Shown: piece by piece, positions 5,975-6,087 of the stretch
How positions within the stretch are numbered: position 1 is the first letter of the stretch
How the letters are laid out: each line of letters begins with the position of its first letter
Origin: Chloroflexota bacterium
GTDB taxonomy: Bacteria; Chloroflexota; Anaerolineae; Anaerolineales; UBA4823
Assembly (NCBI GenBank): GCA_030613705.1
Contig: JAUWLJ010000139.1
Location: 1-6,087 of the forward strand
Direction: 5' to 3'
DNA length: 6,087 bases
The notes under the pieces: generated by a model
Seen by the model: only the letters and a program-made list of their open reading frames with translations
Told to the model about the DNA's origin: nothing
Database searches by the model: none
Program-made: the position numbers and the translations under genes

Positions 5975-6087
5975 CAAGCTGCTTTCCCACTCAGCCACAG
6001 ACAGGCGTATCAGCTGGCGTACCCTCTCATCAGGGACGGCATCAATTTCAGTGTAGCGATTCAAGCCGACTTCAATTACCATGCCCT
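5966..6087 (-). CDS. Unrecognised protein, C-terminal fragment
   Basis: The last 39 codons of a minus-strand reading frame are visible, ending at TAA (5968-5966). The fragment reads GMVIEVGLNRYTEIDAVPDE and continues to end in RLSVAEWESSLGD. It has a short beta-like start, then a VPDERVRQLIRLSVAEWE helix. Open frame to the window edge and a natural residue mix support real coding, but the function is unknown. The Met at the second visible codon could be the start of a very small protein, but no properly spaced ribosome binding site can be seen in the few bases left, so a longer protein entering from the right is equally possible. It converges on add. Confidence 0.5.
   Translation of the reverse strand, partial: GMVIEVGLNRYTEIDAVPDERVRQLIRLSVAEWESSLGD

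Overview
This window looks like an ordinary chromosomal housekeeping locus from a bacterium of the Chloroflexota, most likely class Anaerolineae. That placement is inferred from the SecA protein, which is very long, carries several insertions in the motor domain and lacks a zinc-finger tail. It is a family-level recognition, not a search result. Coding DNA has moderate GC, and the divergent intergenic region is AT-rich.

Layout, left to right. At 1-251 on the minus strand is the N-terminal part of a P-loop protein resembling sulfotransferases. It runs off the left edge. An AT-rich divergent intergenic region (252-504) holds two good sigma70-type promoters: a near-consensus -35/-10 pair firing left, and an extended -10 firing right. 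At 505-4701 (plus) is secA, a complete gene of 1398 codons. After 19 untranslated bases comes a gene for an adenosine deaminase family protein, add, at 4721-5764 (plus). Bases 5765-5965 are a convergent intergenic stretch with no recognised gene. They hold small inverted repeats and one doubtful 45-codon ORF. At 5966-6087 on the minus strand is the 3' end of an unrecognised gene.

How the genes relate. secA and add are in the same direction and closely spaced, so they are probably co-transcribed from the secA promoter. Their products (protein export motor, purine salvage enzyme) have no obvious functional link. The sulfotransferase-like gene shares only the divergent upstream region.

The part most worth attention is the SecA protein. 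It is roughly 500 residues longer than the E. coli enzyme, with about 310 extra residues in the helical wing region and smaller inserts around the ATPase motifs. The otherwise conserved two-helix finger has a charge change next to its tip tyrosine. The usual cysteine-rich C-terminus is replaced by a proline-rich linker ending in a lysine/arginine tail. I saw no CRISPR array, mobile element, rRNA or tRNA, and no clear sign of a new multi-gene system.
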